Of a stretch of 27,910 nt of DNA, positions 20,121 through 27,910 are shown one piece after another. The DNA lies in assembly GCA_900542175.1 (NCBI GenBank), contig UQNC01000028.1, forward strand, positions 1 to 27,910, in the 5' to 3' direction. Both the position numbers and the translations under genes were made by a program. The stretch's first letter is position 1. The number at the start of each line of letters is the position of its first letter. The notes under the pieces were generated by a model that saw only the letters and a program-made list of their open reading frames with translations, made no database searches and was not told the DNA's origin. The stretch comes from an uncultured Collinsella sp. GTDB taxonomy: Bacteria > Actinomycetota > Coriobacteriia > Coriobacteriales > Coriobacteriaceae.

Positions 20121-20196
20121 GCCTCCGTAGCTCAGGGGATAGAGCACCGCTCTCCTAAAGCGGGTGTCGACGGTTCGAATCCGCCCGGGGGCACCA
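20121..20196 (+). tRNA. tRNA-Arg (anticodon CCT)
   Basis: The sequence folds as a full cloverleaf. The acceptor stem is GCCTCCG with CGGGGGC, the D stem GCTC/GAGC, the anticodon stem CCGCT/AGCGG with loop CTCCTAA (anticodon CCT, reading AGG), and the T loop TTCGAAT. The discriminator is A, followed by an encoded CCA (20194-20196). The T stem GACGG/CCGCC contains one A-C mismatch, which is unusual but does not disrupt the fold. A terminator follows directly. Confidence 0.96.
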
Positions 20197-20206
20197 GAGA
20201 TTTGTC

Positions 20207-20246
20207 GAGCCCGGTACACCGCCACGGTGCCGGGCTCTTCTGGTTC
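20207..20246 (+). terminator. Hairpin terminator after tRNA-Arg
   Basis: GAGCCCGG (20207-20214) pairs with CCGGGCTC (20230-20237), and the stem continues inside with CACCG/CGGTG. A weak T-rich tail (TTCTGGTT) follows. Confidence 0.7.
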
Positions 20247-20255
20247 ATGCCATGT

Positions 20256-20296
20256 CAAAAACGAAGCGCCCGCTTGCTGGGGGAGCAAGCGGGCGC
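20256..20296 (-). terminator. Intrinsic terminator of the kinase operon
   Basis: GCGCCCGCTTGCT (20266-20278) and AGCAAGCGGGCGC (20284-20296) form a perfect 13-bp stem with a 5-nt loop. On the minus strand it is followed by TTCGTTTTT, placing it downstream of the kinase gene. Confidence 0.9.
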
Positions 20297-20348
20297 CTGT
20301 GAGCGAATATGTTTGCGGCGAGAGCCGTAATGAGCGGTTGGGTTGCGA

Positions 20349-22310
20349 CTAGTTGGTCGTACCGGAATCGTCGCCCGTGCTCGTGCCTGAACCCGAACCC
20401 GAGCCAGAAAGTGCAACCGTCAGCGTAATCGTGCTGTCGGTGGACTGTTTGCCGGTGGGGGAGACGCCCGTAACGGTGGCGTTTTCATTGCCGCTCACGG
20501 GGTTGCCGTTCTGATCGCAGAATGCGATGTTGTAGAACCCGGCGTTGTTGAGCGCGGTGACGGCCGCGGAGATGCTCTTGCCGTACAGGTTGCCCGGAAC
20601 GCTGGCCTTGCCGGACTTCTTGGCAATGACGACGGTAATCGTGGCGCCAGGCTTCTGCTTGCCGCTGGGGTTCCAGCTAATCACGGTGCCCTCGGTAACC
20701 GAATCGTTCTCCTGGTAGCTCACGTCGACGCCAAAGCCTGCCATATCGAGGGCGTTGCGCGCCTGGGCCTCGGTCATGTCGGTCAGATCGGGGACGGAGG
20801 TGGTGTCAGGACCGCTGGAGACCTTGTACGAGATGGTCGTGCCCTTCTCGACTTCCTTACCGGGTTCGGTGCCCTGCTCAAAGACCTGGCCCTCATCGGC
20901 CTCGTTGGCCTCCTCGGAGGCGTTGCCCTTCAGGCCAACGCTTGCCAGCGCGGCTTCTGCCTGGTCCTTGGTCAGGCCGACAAGCCGGGGAACCTCAACC
21001 TTCTCGGAGGGCTTGGGGCCCTTGGAGATTACCAGGTTCACCTTGGTGCCCTTGGCCTTCTTGGTTTTGCCGTTGGGCGTCTGCTCGGCGACCTTGCCCT
21101 CGTCGATATCGTCGTTGTAGCTTTGGTCGATGGTGCCGACCTCGAGGCCGGCTTCCTTGATCTGCTCGACGGCAGTCTGCTGGTCCTTGCCCAGCACATC
21201 GGGCACGGTGACCTGCTCGCCGCCAAAGAGTCCTGTGGCAAAGGCCACCACGATACCGATGACGGCAACGGCTGCCACCACGGCGGCGATGATCTTGTTC
21301 TTGTTGGATTTGGGCTTTTCGACCTCGTAGGAGCCGGTGGAGCCCGAAACCGAGCTACGGGCGGTATTCTGGCCGCTCACGCCCGAGACGGGACGCACCA
21401 TGGCGCGCGTCTGATCGGAAAGCTCGCGAGTCTTGGTGGCGCCCAGCTCACCGGGGGCACCGATGATGCGCGTGGGCTCCGAGATGTTGACGGCACGGCC
21501 CGACAGGTAGCTGTTGAGCACCTGACGCAGCTCGTCGGCGGTCTGGAAGCGGTTTGCCGGGTCCTTCTCCATGCACTTGAGGATGATGCGCTCAAGGTCG
21601 GCGTCGACACCGGAGTTGATCTGGCTCGGCGGAATAGGCAGCTCGTTGACCTGCTTGAGTGCGACCGAGATAGCGTCGTCACCGTCAAAGGGAACGCGGC
21701 CGGTGGCGCACTCGTACATCACGACGCCCAGCGAGTAGATATCCGAGGTGGGGCCGAGGTCCTGACCACGGGTCTGCTCGGGGCTGACGTAGTGGGCGGT
21801 TCCCAGCACGTTGTTGTCTTGCGTGAGGTGGCTGTTCTTGGCGCGCGCGATGCCAAAGTCCATCACCTTGATGTTGCCGTCTGGCAGCACCATGATGTTC
21901 TGCGGCTTAATGTCGCGGTGGATGATCTCGTGCTTGTGGGCGACCGAAAGCGCGGAGCTGATCTGCGAGCCGATCTGGGCGACCTTCTTGGGGTCGAGGG
22001 CGCCGTGGCTCTTGATGCCGCTCTTAAGGTCGGTGCCGCGCAGGTACTCCATGACGATGTAATAGGTGTCGCCGTCCTTGCCCCAATCGTAGACGCCCAC
22101 GATATAGGGGGAGGAGAGACCGGCTGCTGCCTGGGCCTCCTGCTTAAAGCGTGCGGCGAAGGTTGCGTCGCCAGCATACTGCGGCAGCATGATCTTGACG
22201 GCTACCGTGCGGTCGAGGACCTGGTCCTGCGCACGGTAGACGGTCGCCATACCGCCTGTCCCCACCTTATCCTTGAGGAGGTATCTTCCCCCGAGGACCC
22301 TCTGTTCCAT
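20349..22310 (-). CDS. pknB: PASTA-domain Ser/Thr protein kinase (PknB/PrkC/StkP type)
   Basis: This 653-residue membrane kinase senses muropeptides or lipid II and phosphorylates cell-wall and division proteins. The cytoplasmic kinase domain (about 10-270) has the P-loop GTGGMATVY (17-25), catalytic Lys39, the loop HRDIKPQN (from about 130), and DFGIARA. A linker and one membrane segment (about 337-358, IIAAVVAAVAVIGIVVAF) are followed by four extracellular PASTA domains starting near 365 (VTVPDVLGK), 437 (VEVPRLVGL), 503 (TSVPDLTDM) and 570 (ASVPGNLYG). A Gly/Ser tail ends the protein. ATG 22310 has AGGAG 5 nt upstream; the in-frame ATG at 22325 has none. The gene is 132 bp after the SEDS-PBP gene, and I see nothing notable in that gap. 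It is the last gene of the operon. No second kinase (PknA) is present between pbp and this gene. Confidence 0.95.
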   Translation of the reverse strand: MEQRVLGGRYLLKDKVGTGGMATVYRAQDQVLDRTVAVKIMLPQYAGDATFAARFKQEAQAAAGLSSPYIVGVYDWGKDGDTYYIVMEYLRGTDLKSGIKSHGALDPKKVAQIGSQISSALSVAHKHEIIHRDIKPQNIMVLPDGNIKVMDFGIARAKNSHLTQDNNVLGTAHYVSPEQTRGQDLGPTSDIYSLGVVMYECATGRVPFDGDDAISVALKQVNELPIPPSQINSGVDADLERIILKCMEKDPANRFQTADELRQVLNSYLSGRAVNISEPTRIIGAPGELGATKTRELSDQTRAMVRPVSGVSGQNTARSSVSGSTGSYEVEKPKSNKNKIIAAVVAAVAVIGIVVAFATGLFGGEQVTVPDVLGKDQQTAVEQIKEAGLEVGTIDQSYNDDIDEGKVAEQTPNGKTKKAKGTKVNLVISKGPKPSEKVEVPRLVGLTKDQAEAALASVGLKGNASEEANEADEGQVFEQGTEPGKEVEKGTTISYKVSSGPDTTSVPDLTDMTEAQARNALDMAGFGVDVSYQENDSVTEGTVISWNPSGKQKPGATITVVIAKKSGKASVPGNLYGKSISAAVTALNNAGFYNIAFCDQNGNPVSGNENATVTGVSPTGKQSTDSTITLTVALSGSGSGSGTSTGDDSGTTN

Positions 22311-22442
22311 TCCTGCTCCTAACATAACTATTCGCTCAACGACGTGTGTAGTACCTACGATGTGGCCGCTGGGGCCGTGTGGCGCGTTGCCGCTAACTCT
22401 TCGGTCGCGGCGCGCCTCGGGTGTCCGATTCGATCATGGGCA

Positions 22443-25313
22443 TCACGCTCCCTGTGCGGCGAGCGCCGCGGTCAGGACGATGCCGGCAATCTTGGCGGCC
22501 TTGACGTCATGCTTGTCGTAATCCTCTAAGGCCACCGAGATAGCGACCGTGGGTGAATCGTAAGGTGCAAAGCCAACGAACATCGAGTTGACGTTGGTGC
22601 CGCCGGTTTCGGCCGAGCCGGTCTTGCCGGCGACCTTGACGCCGGGGATTTGGGCATCGGTGCCGGTGCCGGACTGGACGACGGCAAGCATGGCCTGCTT
22701 GACCTGGTCGGCCGTGGCGGAGCTGACGGCCTGACCCAGCGAGCGGGACTGCGTGGTCTTGACCACGGTTCCGTCCGGGGCGAGTACCTGGGCTACAAAG
22801 TACGGGTCCATGACTACGCCGCTGTTAGCGATGGCGGCGGCAATCACGGCGTTTTGCATGACGGTGGTCTGCGGGCCGGGCGTGTGGTCCATGCCGACAG
22901 GCTGGCCGGCGCCGGCCCAGGCGGTCTCCCACTCGGTCATGAGCGACGGGTCGGCCATGATGGAGGCCGCGGAGGTCAGGTCCTGGCCGAGCTTTTGGCC
23001 GTAGCCAAAGGCGTTGGCAAACTGCACGAGCGTGTTTGCGCCAACTTCGTTTGCCACCTGGCCAAAGACGACGTTGGAGGACACGGCAAAGGCCTGCTGC
23101 AGGCTGATGGTGCCGTAGCTCTCGTTGGCATAGTTGGTGACCGGTGCGTTGCCGATGTCCATGGAGCCGGGCGCCTGGTAGGTGCTGGTAAGGCTGGCGG
23201 TACCGGTCTCGAGTGCCGCGGAAAGCGTAACGACCTTAAACGTTGAGCCCGGCGTGTACAGCGCGTCCATGGCGCGATTGTACATGGAGCCGTCCTCGCC
23301 GCCGCCCGTCTGCAGCAGGGCATCGATGTTGGTGTTGTCGTAGGTGGGCGAGCTGGCACATGCGAGCACCGCGCCGGTACGCGGGTCGATGACCACTACA
23401 GCGCCCTTAAAGCCCTTGAGTGCCTGCTCGGCCGCCGTCTGGATACGCGAGTCGATGGTGAGCTTGGCGGTGTTGCCCGGCTGGGTCTGGCCCGCGAGCG
23501 ACGCGATGGCGTTGTTCCAGCTGGAGTAGTCCTTAGAACCGGTGAGCGTGTCGTTCATGACGCTCTCGATGGCGGTGGTGCCATACTGCTGGCTCACGTA
23601 GCCAACCACGTGCGCTGCCAGGTTACCGTTGGGGTAGGAGCGTACGTAGGTGCCGTCCTCCTGCTGCAGCGACTCGGCCAGCGTCACGCCGTCGGACGTG
23701 ATGATGGAGCCGCGCTGGATGTACTTGGAGCGGGCGATGGTGTGGTTGTTGGTCGGCATGTCCTGATAGTCCTTGGCCTTAATGACCTGGACATAGGTGA
23801 GGTTGCCGATAAGGATGGCGAACAGCGCCGTAAAGGCGAGCACCGCACGGGTTAGACGGTTGGCGAGCGCAACGCGGCCGAGCACACCGGATTCAGGCGT
23901 GTCGAGCAGGCGACGGCGCATGCGCGAGCCGACGGAATGGCTGCCGCTGCCGTAGGAAGACGAGGTGGCAAAGCGCGTGCCCGTCGGGGCGGCGGCAGAT
24001 GCGACCTGATCATCGGTGATGGCGGCCATGGTGCCGGTGCCGGTAAGCTCGGCCTCGCGTCCGGTCGCCTCGTCACCGGCGCGCAGCAGGAGCGCGACGA
24101 TGATAAAGCTTGCCAGCAGCGAGGAGCCGCCCTGGCTCATAAAGGGCAGGGTGACGCCGGTCAGCGGGATCAGGCGGGTTACGCCGCCAACGATCAAGAA
24201 GGCCTGGAAGCTGATGGCTGCCGTAAGACCGGTGGCGCTAAAGGCGGCGAGGTCGGATTTAGCGCGGGCAGCCGTGGTGAGGCCACGCACGGCAAAAAGC
24301 ATAAACAGGATGAGCACGGCGCCGCCGCCCAAAAGGCCCATCTCCTCGCCGATAGCCGAAAAGATAAAGTCGGACTCGACGACGGGGATGTTGTTGGCCA
24401 TGCCGTTGCCGATGCCAACACCGACCAGGCCGCCATCGGCAAGCGAGAAGAGCGACTGGACGATCTGGTAGCCCTGGCCCTGGGCGTCCTTAAACGGATC
24501 GACCCAAACCTGGAAACGCACCTGAACGTGAGACAGGAACTTGTAGGCGCCCACAGCTCCAACGGCTAAGAGCGCAAGGCCGATAACGACATACGAAAAG
24601 CGCCCCGTGGCAACGTAGAGCATCAGCAAGAAGATGGTGTAGAACAGCACGGCCGAACCCAGGTCGCGTTCGAAGACGACGACGAGCAGGCACACACCCC
24701 ACACGGCAAACAGCGGCAGCAGCAGTCGCAGGCGAGGGATCTTAAAGCCCAGGATCTTGCGGTTGGAGATGGAGAGCAGCTCGCGGTTCTCGGCCAGGTA
24801 CCCAGCCAGGAACAGCACGATAAAGACCTTGGCGAACTCGCCAGGCTGGATGGTAAAGCCCGCGATGCGAATCCACAGCTTGGAGCCCGAGATCGTGGTG
24901 CCGATAAAGATGGGCAGCATCAGCAGGATGATGCCGATGATGCCAAAGGTGTACTTGTAGCGCATGACCACGTCGAGGTTTTTGACCAGTGTGAGCGTTC
25001 CCACCATCAGGGCCACCGAGACAAACAGGATGATGAGCTGTGAGATGGCGAGAGCGGGGGCGAGGCGTGTCACGAACGTGATGCCGATGCCCGAAAGTAT
25101 AAATACGATGGGTAGGATGGCGGGGTCGGCGCCGGGCGCCAAGATGCGCACGGCGATATGTGCCGCGGCGAAGGCGGCAAAGAGGCCGATCGGCACGGCG
25201 AGCGTCTCAAAGGAGATGGCGGCGCCCGCGGTGAGCACGTACATCGCATACAGCAGGATGACGGGGAACGCCGAGGCGATGAGCAAGAGCAGCTCGGTGT
25301 TGCGGCGACTCAT
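22443..25313 (-). CDS. Fused SEDS glycosyltransferase (FtsW/RodA) and class B penicillin-binding protein
   Basis: One 956-residue frame joins two proteins that are usually separate. Residues 1 to about 410 are the polytopic SEDS peptidoglycan polymerase, with the conserved VDPFKDAQGQGYQIVQSL loop and the probable catalytic Asp315 in ESDFIF. A linker of about 75 residues (Ala/Ser/Thr-rich, then basic MRRRLLD) leads to the single PBP anchor (about 480-505, VLAFTALFAILIGNLTYVQV). The class B transpeptidase follows, with SxxK (S690-T-F-K693), SxN (S745-S-N747) and KTG (K897-T-G899), all intact. In mycobacteria rodA and pbpA are adjacent genes in the same order; here no stop or restart separates them. 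ATG 25313 has GGGAG 8 nt upstream and starts 16 bp after the phosphatase stop codon. It builds and cross-links peptidoglycan at the membrane. Confidence 0.94.
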   Translation of the reverse strand: MSRRNTELLLLIASAFPVILLYAMYVLTAGAAISFETLAVPIGLFAAFAAAHIAVRILAPGADPAILPIVFILSGIGITFVTRLAPALAISQLIILFVSVALMVGTLTLVKNLDVVMRYKYTFGIIGIILLMLPIFIGTTISGSKLWIRIAGFTIQPGEFAKVFIVLFLAGYLAENRELLSISNRKILGFKIPRLRLLLPLFAVWGVCLLVVVFERDLGSAVLFYTIFLLMLYVATGRFSYVVIGLALLAVGAVGAYKFLSHVQVRFQVWVDPFKDAQGQGYQIVQSLFSLADGGLVGVGIGNGMANNIPVVESDFIFSAIGEEMGLLGGGAVLILFMLFAVRGLTTAARAKSDLAAFSATGLTAAISFQAFLIVGGVTRLIPLTGVTLPFMSQGGSSLLASFIIVALLLRAGDEATGREAELTGTGTMAAITDDQVASAAAPTGTRFATSSSYGSGSHSVGSRMRRRLLDTPESGVLGRVALANRLTRAVLAFTALFAILIGNLTYVQVIKAKDYQDMPTNNHTIARSKYIQRGSIITSDGVTLAESLQQEDGTYVRSYPNGNLAAHVVGYVSQQYGTTAIESVMNDTLTGSKDYSSWNNAIASLAGQTQPGNTAKLTIDSRIQTAAEQALKGFKGAVVVIDPRTGAVLACASSPTYDNTNIDALLQTGGGEDGSMYNRAMDALYTPGSTFKVVTLSAALETGTASLTSTYQAPGSMDIGNAPVTNYANESYGTISLQQAFAVSSNVVFGQVANEVGANTLVQFANAFGYGQKLGQDLTSAASIMADPSLMTEWETAWAGAGQPVGMDHTPGPQTTVMQNAVIAAAIANSGVVMDPYFVAQVLAPDGTVVKTTQSRSLGQAVSSATADQVKQAMLAVVQSGTGTDAQIPGVKVAGKTGSAETGGTNVNSMFVGFAPYDSPTVAISVALEDYDKHDVKAAKIAGIVLTAALAAQGA

Positions 25314-25329
25314 AAGCGGCACTCCCTTT

Positions 25330-27129
25330 CTAATTCTTATCGGAGGCTTCGGCCTCGGCGGACTGTTCGGCGGTTTTCTCGGAATCTGATTCGGAGGTCG
25401 ATCCCTGATTGGTGTTGTCGCGAATCGTCTGCGCGTCAATCACCTGGCGGGTCTGCTCCTCGTCGATCTGGTGGCGGTACTTGGATATCGTGTCCTGCGC
25501 ATCGTCGACACTTGTTTGCGGAATGCCCGCCTTGAGGCGGTTTTGCGTGTCTTCGGGCAGGTCGGATAGCTTGATGCTGGTTTCGCTTTCGAGCCAGTGG
25601 AGCTTGAGTCCGAGCGGCTTGCCGGGCAGGCCGCGCCAGACGGCGACATTGCCCTGGTAGGTACCCAGGTAGTACGAGCCGGTGACACCCGTGTAGGCCC
25701 AGATGCCAGCTGTCAGCACAAAGACGAGGGCCAGAATGGCGGCGATAGTAATGTTGCGGCGACGCACGCGCTGCGCCTCGCGCATAACGCCATCGTCAAC
25801 CAGGTCAACGACTACTACGGTCACGTTGTCGTGGCCGCCGGCGGCAAGCGCAGCGTCCACTAGGTTGTCGACGCAGATTTGCGCGGTTGAGGACTGCGTA
25901 GCGATGTTCTCGATATCGCTATCGGGAATCATGCTCGAAAGGCCGTCAGAGCACAGGATCAGGCGGTCGCCTTCCTCGATATGCAGAGTGAAGTGGTCGG
26001 CATACATGGCGGGGTCCGAGCCCAGCGCACGGGTGATGACCGAACGGTTGGGGTGGACGCGAGCCTCGTCTGCCGTAATCTCGCCGGCGTCCACGAGTTC
26101 TTCCACATAGGAGTGGTCGCGGGTCACGCGGATGAGCGTGCCCTCGTGGAGCAGGTAGGCGCGCGAGTCGCCCACGTGGGCGATGGCGAGCGTATCGTTT
26201 TCGATATAGGCGCAAGTGGCTGTGCAGCCCATGCCGGGCTTGCCCAGGCCATTCAAGGCGGCCTCGATTACGGCGGCGTTAGCGGCCTCGACGGCTGCCG
26301 CCAGGCGTGCGGCGTCGGCGGACTGCGGGGCCGTCTTGGCAATAGTCTCAACGGCGATGGAAGAGGCCACCTCGCCGGCAGCGTGACCACCCATGCCGTC
26401 GCATACGCAAAAGAGCGGCGACTGCACCAGGTAGGAATCCTCATTGTGCGGGCGCACGCAGCCAACGTCGGAGCGGGCGCCCCACATGAGTTGCGTGGTG
26501 GTGCCGGCATCATAGGTCGAGTCGGTCTCGATGCGCTCCTCGGTCAGGGGCTCAAAGCTCATGGTCGACCCGGGGTCTTTGAGCTTGGCCTCAACGGCGG
26601 CAACGTCGATTTCGGCTGTGTCACCGGGAGAGACGGTGTCGGTCTCGGCGTTTGATTCGGAATCGCCGGTGTCCGGGGAGTCGGGCTCCTCGGAAACGCG
26701 GGCGGTCGGCTCGTCATCTTGCGGGCTGACGTCTATAGGCTCGGGCGCCGGCGTAGACGCGGGCGCAACCTCGGATGCCGGGGCTATGGGAAACGCCGGC
26801 GCGGCGGGCTCGGGTGCCGCAAACACCGCAGCGCTCTCGTTGATTGCCGCGGCGACGGGCTCTGCAAAGTGAGCCGGCGCCGGGGTTGCTTCGGGCGCTG
26901 TGGGCTGTTCCGCAGCATGTGCGCCGATGGGCGCCGCTACGGCATCCTCTTCGTCCTCGTTATCGGCGAGATCCGAAATATCATGCGTTACTTGCGAAAG
27001 AGGCAGGGAGAACACGGTGTCCTCGGGCTCCACGGGTGCGGAGCCCGCCGGAGCGGCGTGGGCCGGCGCAGCTGTGGCGGTGGCCGGTGCCTCGGTCATA
27101 GTTGCGGACTTGTTCTCCTCGTCGATCAT
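25330..27129 (-). CDS. pstP: PP2C-type Ser/Thr phosphatase with long acidic N-terminal extension (PstP-like)
   Basis: This 599-residue protein should reverse phosphorylation by the PASTA kinase of the same operon. Residues 1 to about 210 are an Ala/Pro/Glu-rich, predicted disordered extension not found in typical PstP. The phosphatase domain (about 213-445) has the metal-binding motifs RPHNEDS, CDGMGGHAAGE, LCSDGLSSM and GGHDNVTVV. A basic stretch (RRRN) precedes one membrane segment (about 452-475, ITIAAILALVFVLTAGIWAY), and about 120 outer residues end in an acidic Ser/Glu tail. The start ATG overlaps the FHA stop codon as ATGA (27126-27129), indicating translational coupling; this supports it over the in-frame ATG at 27099. 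Confidence 0.92.
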   Translation of the reverse strand: MIDEENKSATMTEAPATATAAPAHAAPAGSAPVEPEDTVFSLPLSQVTHDISDLADNEDEEDAVAAPIGAHAAEQPTAPEATPAPAHFAEPVAAAINESAAVFAAPEPAAPAFPIAPASEVAPASTPAPEPIDVSPQDDEPTARVSEEPDSPDTGDSESNAETDTVSPGDTAEIDVAAVEAKLKDPGSTMSFEPLTEERIETDSTYDAGTTTQLMWGARSDVGCVRPHNEDSYLVQSPLFCVCDGMGGHAAGEVASSIAVETIAKTAPQSADAARLAAAVEAANAAVIEAALNGLGKPGMGCTATCAYIENDTLAIAHVGDSRAYLLHEGTLIRVTRDHSYVEELVDAGEITADEARVHPNRSVITRALGSDPAMYADHFTLHIEEGDRLILCSDGLSSMIPDSDIENIATQSSTAQICVDNLVDAALAAGGHDNVTVVVVDLVDDGVMREAQRVRRRNITIAAILALVFVLTAGIWAYTGVTGSYYLGTYQGNVAVWRGLPGKPLGLKLHWLESETSIKLSDLPEDTQNRLKAGIPQTSVDDAQDTISKYRHQIDEEQTRQVIDAQTIRDNTNQGSTSESDSEKTAEQSAEAEASDKN

Positions 27130-27542
27130 CGACGGTTCACCTTCATGACCACGTCGCCAATCTGGACTTCGTCGCCCTCACGCAGCGTCGCGGGCTCCAC
27201 GAGCTGGCGGCCGTTGACGAGCGTGCCGTTAAGCGAGTTGAGGTCCTCGATGATGAGCGCCGGGCCCTGCAGCGAAAAGCGCGCATGCGAGGCCGAGACG
27301 AACGGTTCGTTGATGCAGATGTCCGAAGACGGAGAGCGACCGACGATGACGGGGCCGAGCATGTCTACGTGGATGCCGCGGATACCGCGCGGGCCCTTGT
27401 CCACATCGATCGTCCAGATAGCCGAGTCGCGGCGCTGTCCGCGCACAAGTCCCACGCCGGTCTTCATGACGGCGAACAGGAAGATATAGAGCAGGGCGAC
27501 CAGGACGATGCGGCCTGCAAAAAGGACGATATCGATGTTCAT
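27126..27542 (-). CDS. fhaB: Membrane-anchored FHA-domain protein (FhaB/FipA-like)
   Basis: The protein has 138 residues. An N-terminal membrane segment (about 5-27, IVLFAGRIVLVALLYIFLFA) and a short basic linker lead to a C-terminal FHA domain (about 62-135) with GRSPSSDI, SASHARF and LNSLNGTLVNG, the motifs that bind phosphothreonine. Size and layout match mycobacterial FhaB (FipA), which is read by the PknA/PknB kinases and links them to division and wall growth. The gene lies 6 bp after the preceding FHA gene and overlaps the phosphatase start by 4 bp, so it is inside the operon. I see no defect in the motifs. Confidence 0.9.
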   Translation of the reverse strand: MNIDIVLFAGRIVLVALLYIFLFAVMKTGVGLVRGQRRDSAIWTIDVDKGPRGIRGIHVDMLGPVIVGRSPSSDICINEPFVSASHARFSLQGPALIIEDLNSLNGTLVNGRQLVEPATLREGDEVQIGDVVMKVNRR

Positions 27543-27548
27543 AAGCGA

Positions 27549-27910
27549 CTATCCCCTAAATTCAAAGGTGCTCAGGCCAAACGTCAGCAGATCGCCGTTG
27601 CGCAGCGGGCAGCGCGTAATGCGGCGGTTGTTGACGAGTGTGCCGTTGGTGGAATTGAGGTCCTCGATCGACCAATCCGAGCCCGTAAAGGTGAGCTGGG
27701 CGTGGCGGCGCGACACGTTGGGGTCGCGCAGGGCGATGTCAGAAACTGAGCGCTCGCGACCGATGGTCACCTGTGCGGAGGTGATGCTATGGCTCTCGCC
27801 GCTCACGACGTCGACGAGCTGGGCGAGCGGGCGCTGCGGGGCGCGAGTGCTCGCCATGTTGGAGGCGATACCGGCTGCGGCGCCTAGGCCCACGGCGGCA
27901 CCGGTCGCGG
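27549..27910 (-). CDS. FHA-domain protein, C-terminal part (FhaA-like, truncated by window)
   Basis: The frame stays open to the window edge, so the 5' end is missing; a GTG at 27893 is internal. The visible 120 residues start with a short Gly/Ala stretch and end in a complete FHA domain with GRERSVSDI, VSRRHAQL and LNSTNGTLVNN, the phosphothreonine-binding motifs. Its place before fhaB and the phosphatase is that of FhaA in Actinobacteria, whose N-terminal half is a DUF3662 domain; that half would lie outside the window. FhaA binds phosphorylated MviN and tunes peptidoglycan synthesis in mycobacteria, so a related role is likely here by context. Confidence 0.85.
   Translation of the reverse strand, partial: ATGAAVGLGAAAGIASNMASTRAPQRPLAQLVDVVSGESHSITSAQVTIGRERSVSDIALRDPNVSRRHAQLTFTGSDWSIEDLNSTNGTLVNNRRITRCPLRNGDLLTFGLSTFEFRG

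Noticed and set aside
22443..25313. Two separate genes, rodA and pbpA
   Set aside because: There is no stop codon, frameshift or internal start with a convincing ribosome-binding site in the linker. The frame is continuous through both domains.

Overview
The window looks like chromosome from a gut-type Coriobacteriia, most likely Collinsella or a close relative. This is inferred from the GC-rich coding bias, the actinobacterial gene orders (dnaJ-hspR; FHA-FHA-PP2C-SEDS/PBP-PASTA kinase), the mannose-type PTS with a DUF956 gene, the DUF5692 membrane protein, and the many GGGGAC-cored intergenic hairpins. No database search was possible, so the genus is an inference.

Layout from left to right. 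Positions 1-1101 (+) hold the 3' end of a DnaJ-type co-chaperone followed by the MerR-family repressor HspR, the tail of an actinobacterial dnaK-type operon. After a block of nested palindromes comes an aconitase-superfamily hydratase (1429-3729, +). Positions 3898-5840 form an AT-richer accessory patch: two unrelated single-pass membrane proteins (3993-4661, -; 4896-5567, +), three copies of one hairpin element that separate and bound them, and an array of three palindromes with an exact 80-bp period. Next are clpB (6014-8641, +), a small Pro/Lys-rich protein (8771-8965, +) and a large acidic, membrane-anchored protein (9191-10687, -).

Positions 10930-15630 form a regulated redox module: a polytopic DUF5692 protein and a TetR repressor on the minus strand, diverging from a 925-residue multi-cluster Fe-S flavoprotein. 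The shared promoter region carries two 15-bp palindromes that look like TetR operators. hypA, a nickel chaperone with a TTG start, follows. Then comes a complete mannose-family PTS operon (EIIAB-EIIC-EIID-ManO, 16533-19815). An intergenic array of seven alternately inverted 15-mers with a 62-bp period (19841-20040) lies just before a tRNA-Arg(CCT) gene.

The right end (20349-27910, -) is the cell-wall growth and Ser/Thr phosphorylation operon, read from right to left: an FHA protein (partial), a membrane FHA protein, a PP2C phosphatase, one protein that fuses a SEDS glycosyltransferase to a class B penicillin-binding protein, and a four-PASTA Ser/Thr kinase. The fusion, and the presence of one kinase where mycobacteria have two (PknA and PknB), are its notable points.

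The least ordinary signals are the two fixed-period arrays of alternately inverted repeats, the hairpin family whose loop appears in both orientations on the same stem and flank, the SEDS-PBP fusion, and the TetR/DUF5692/Fe-S flavoprotein module.
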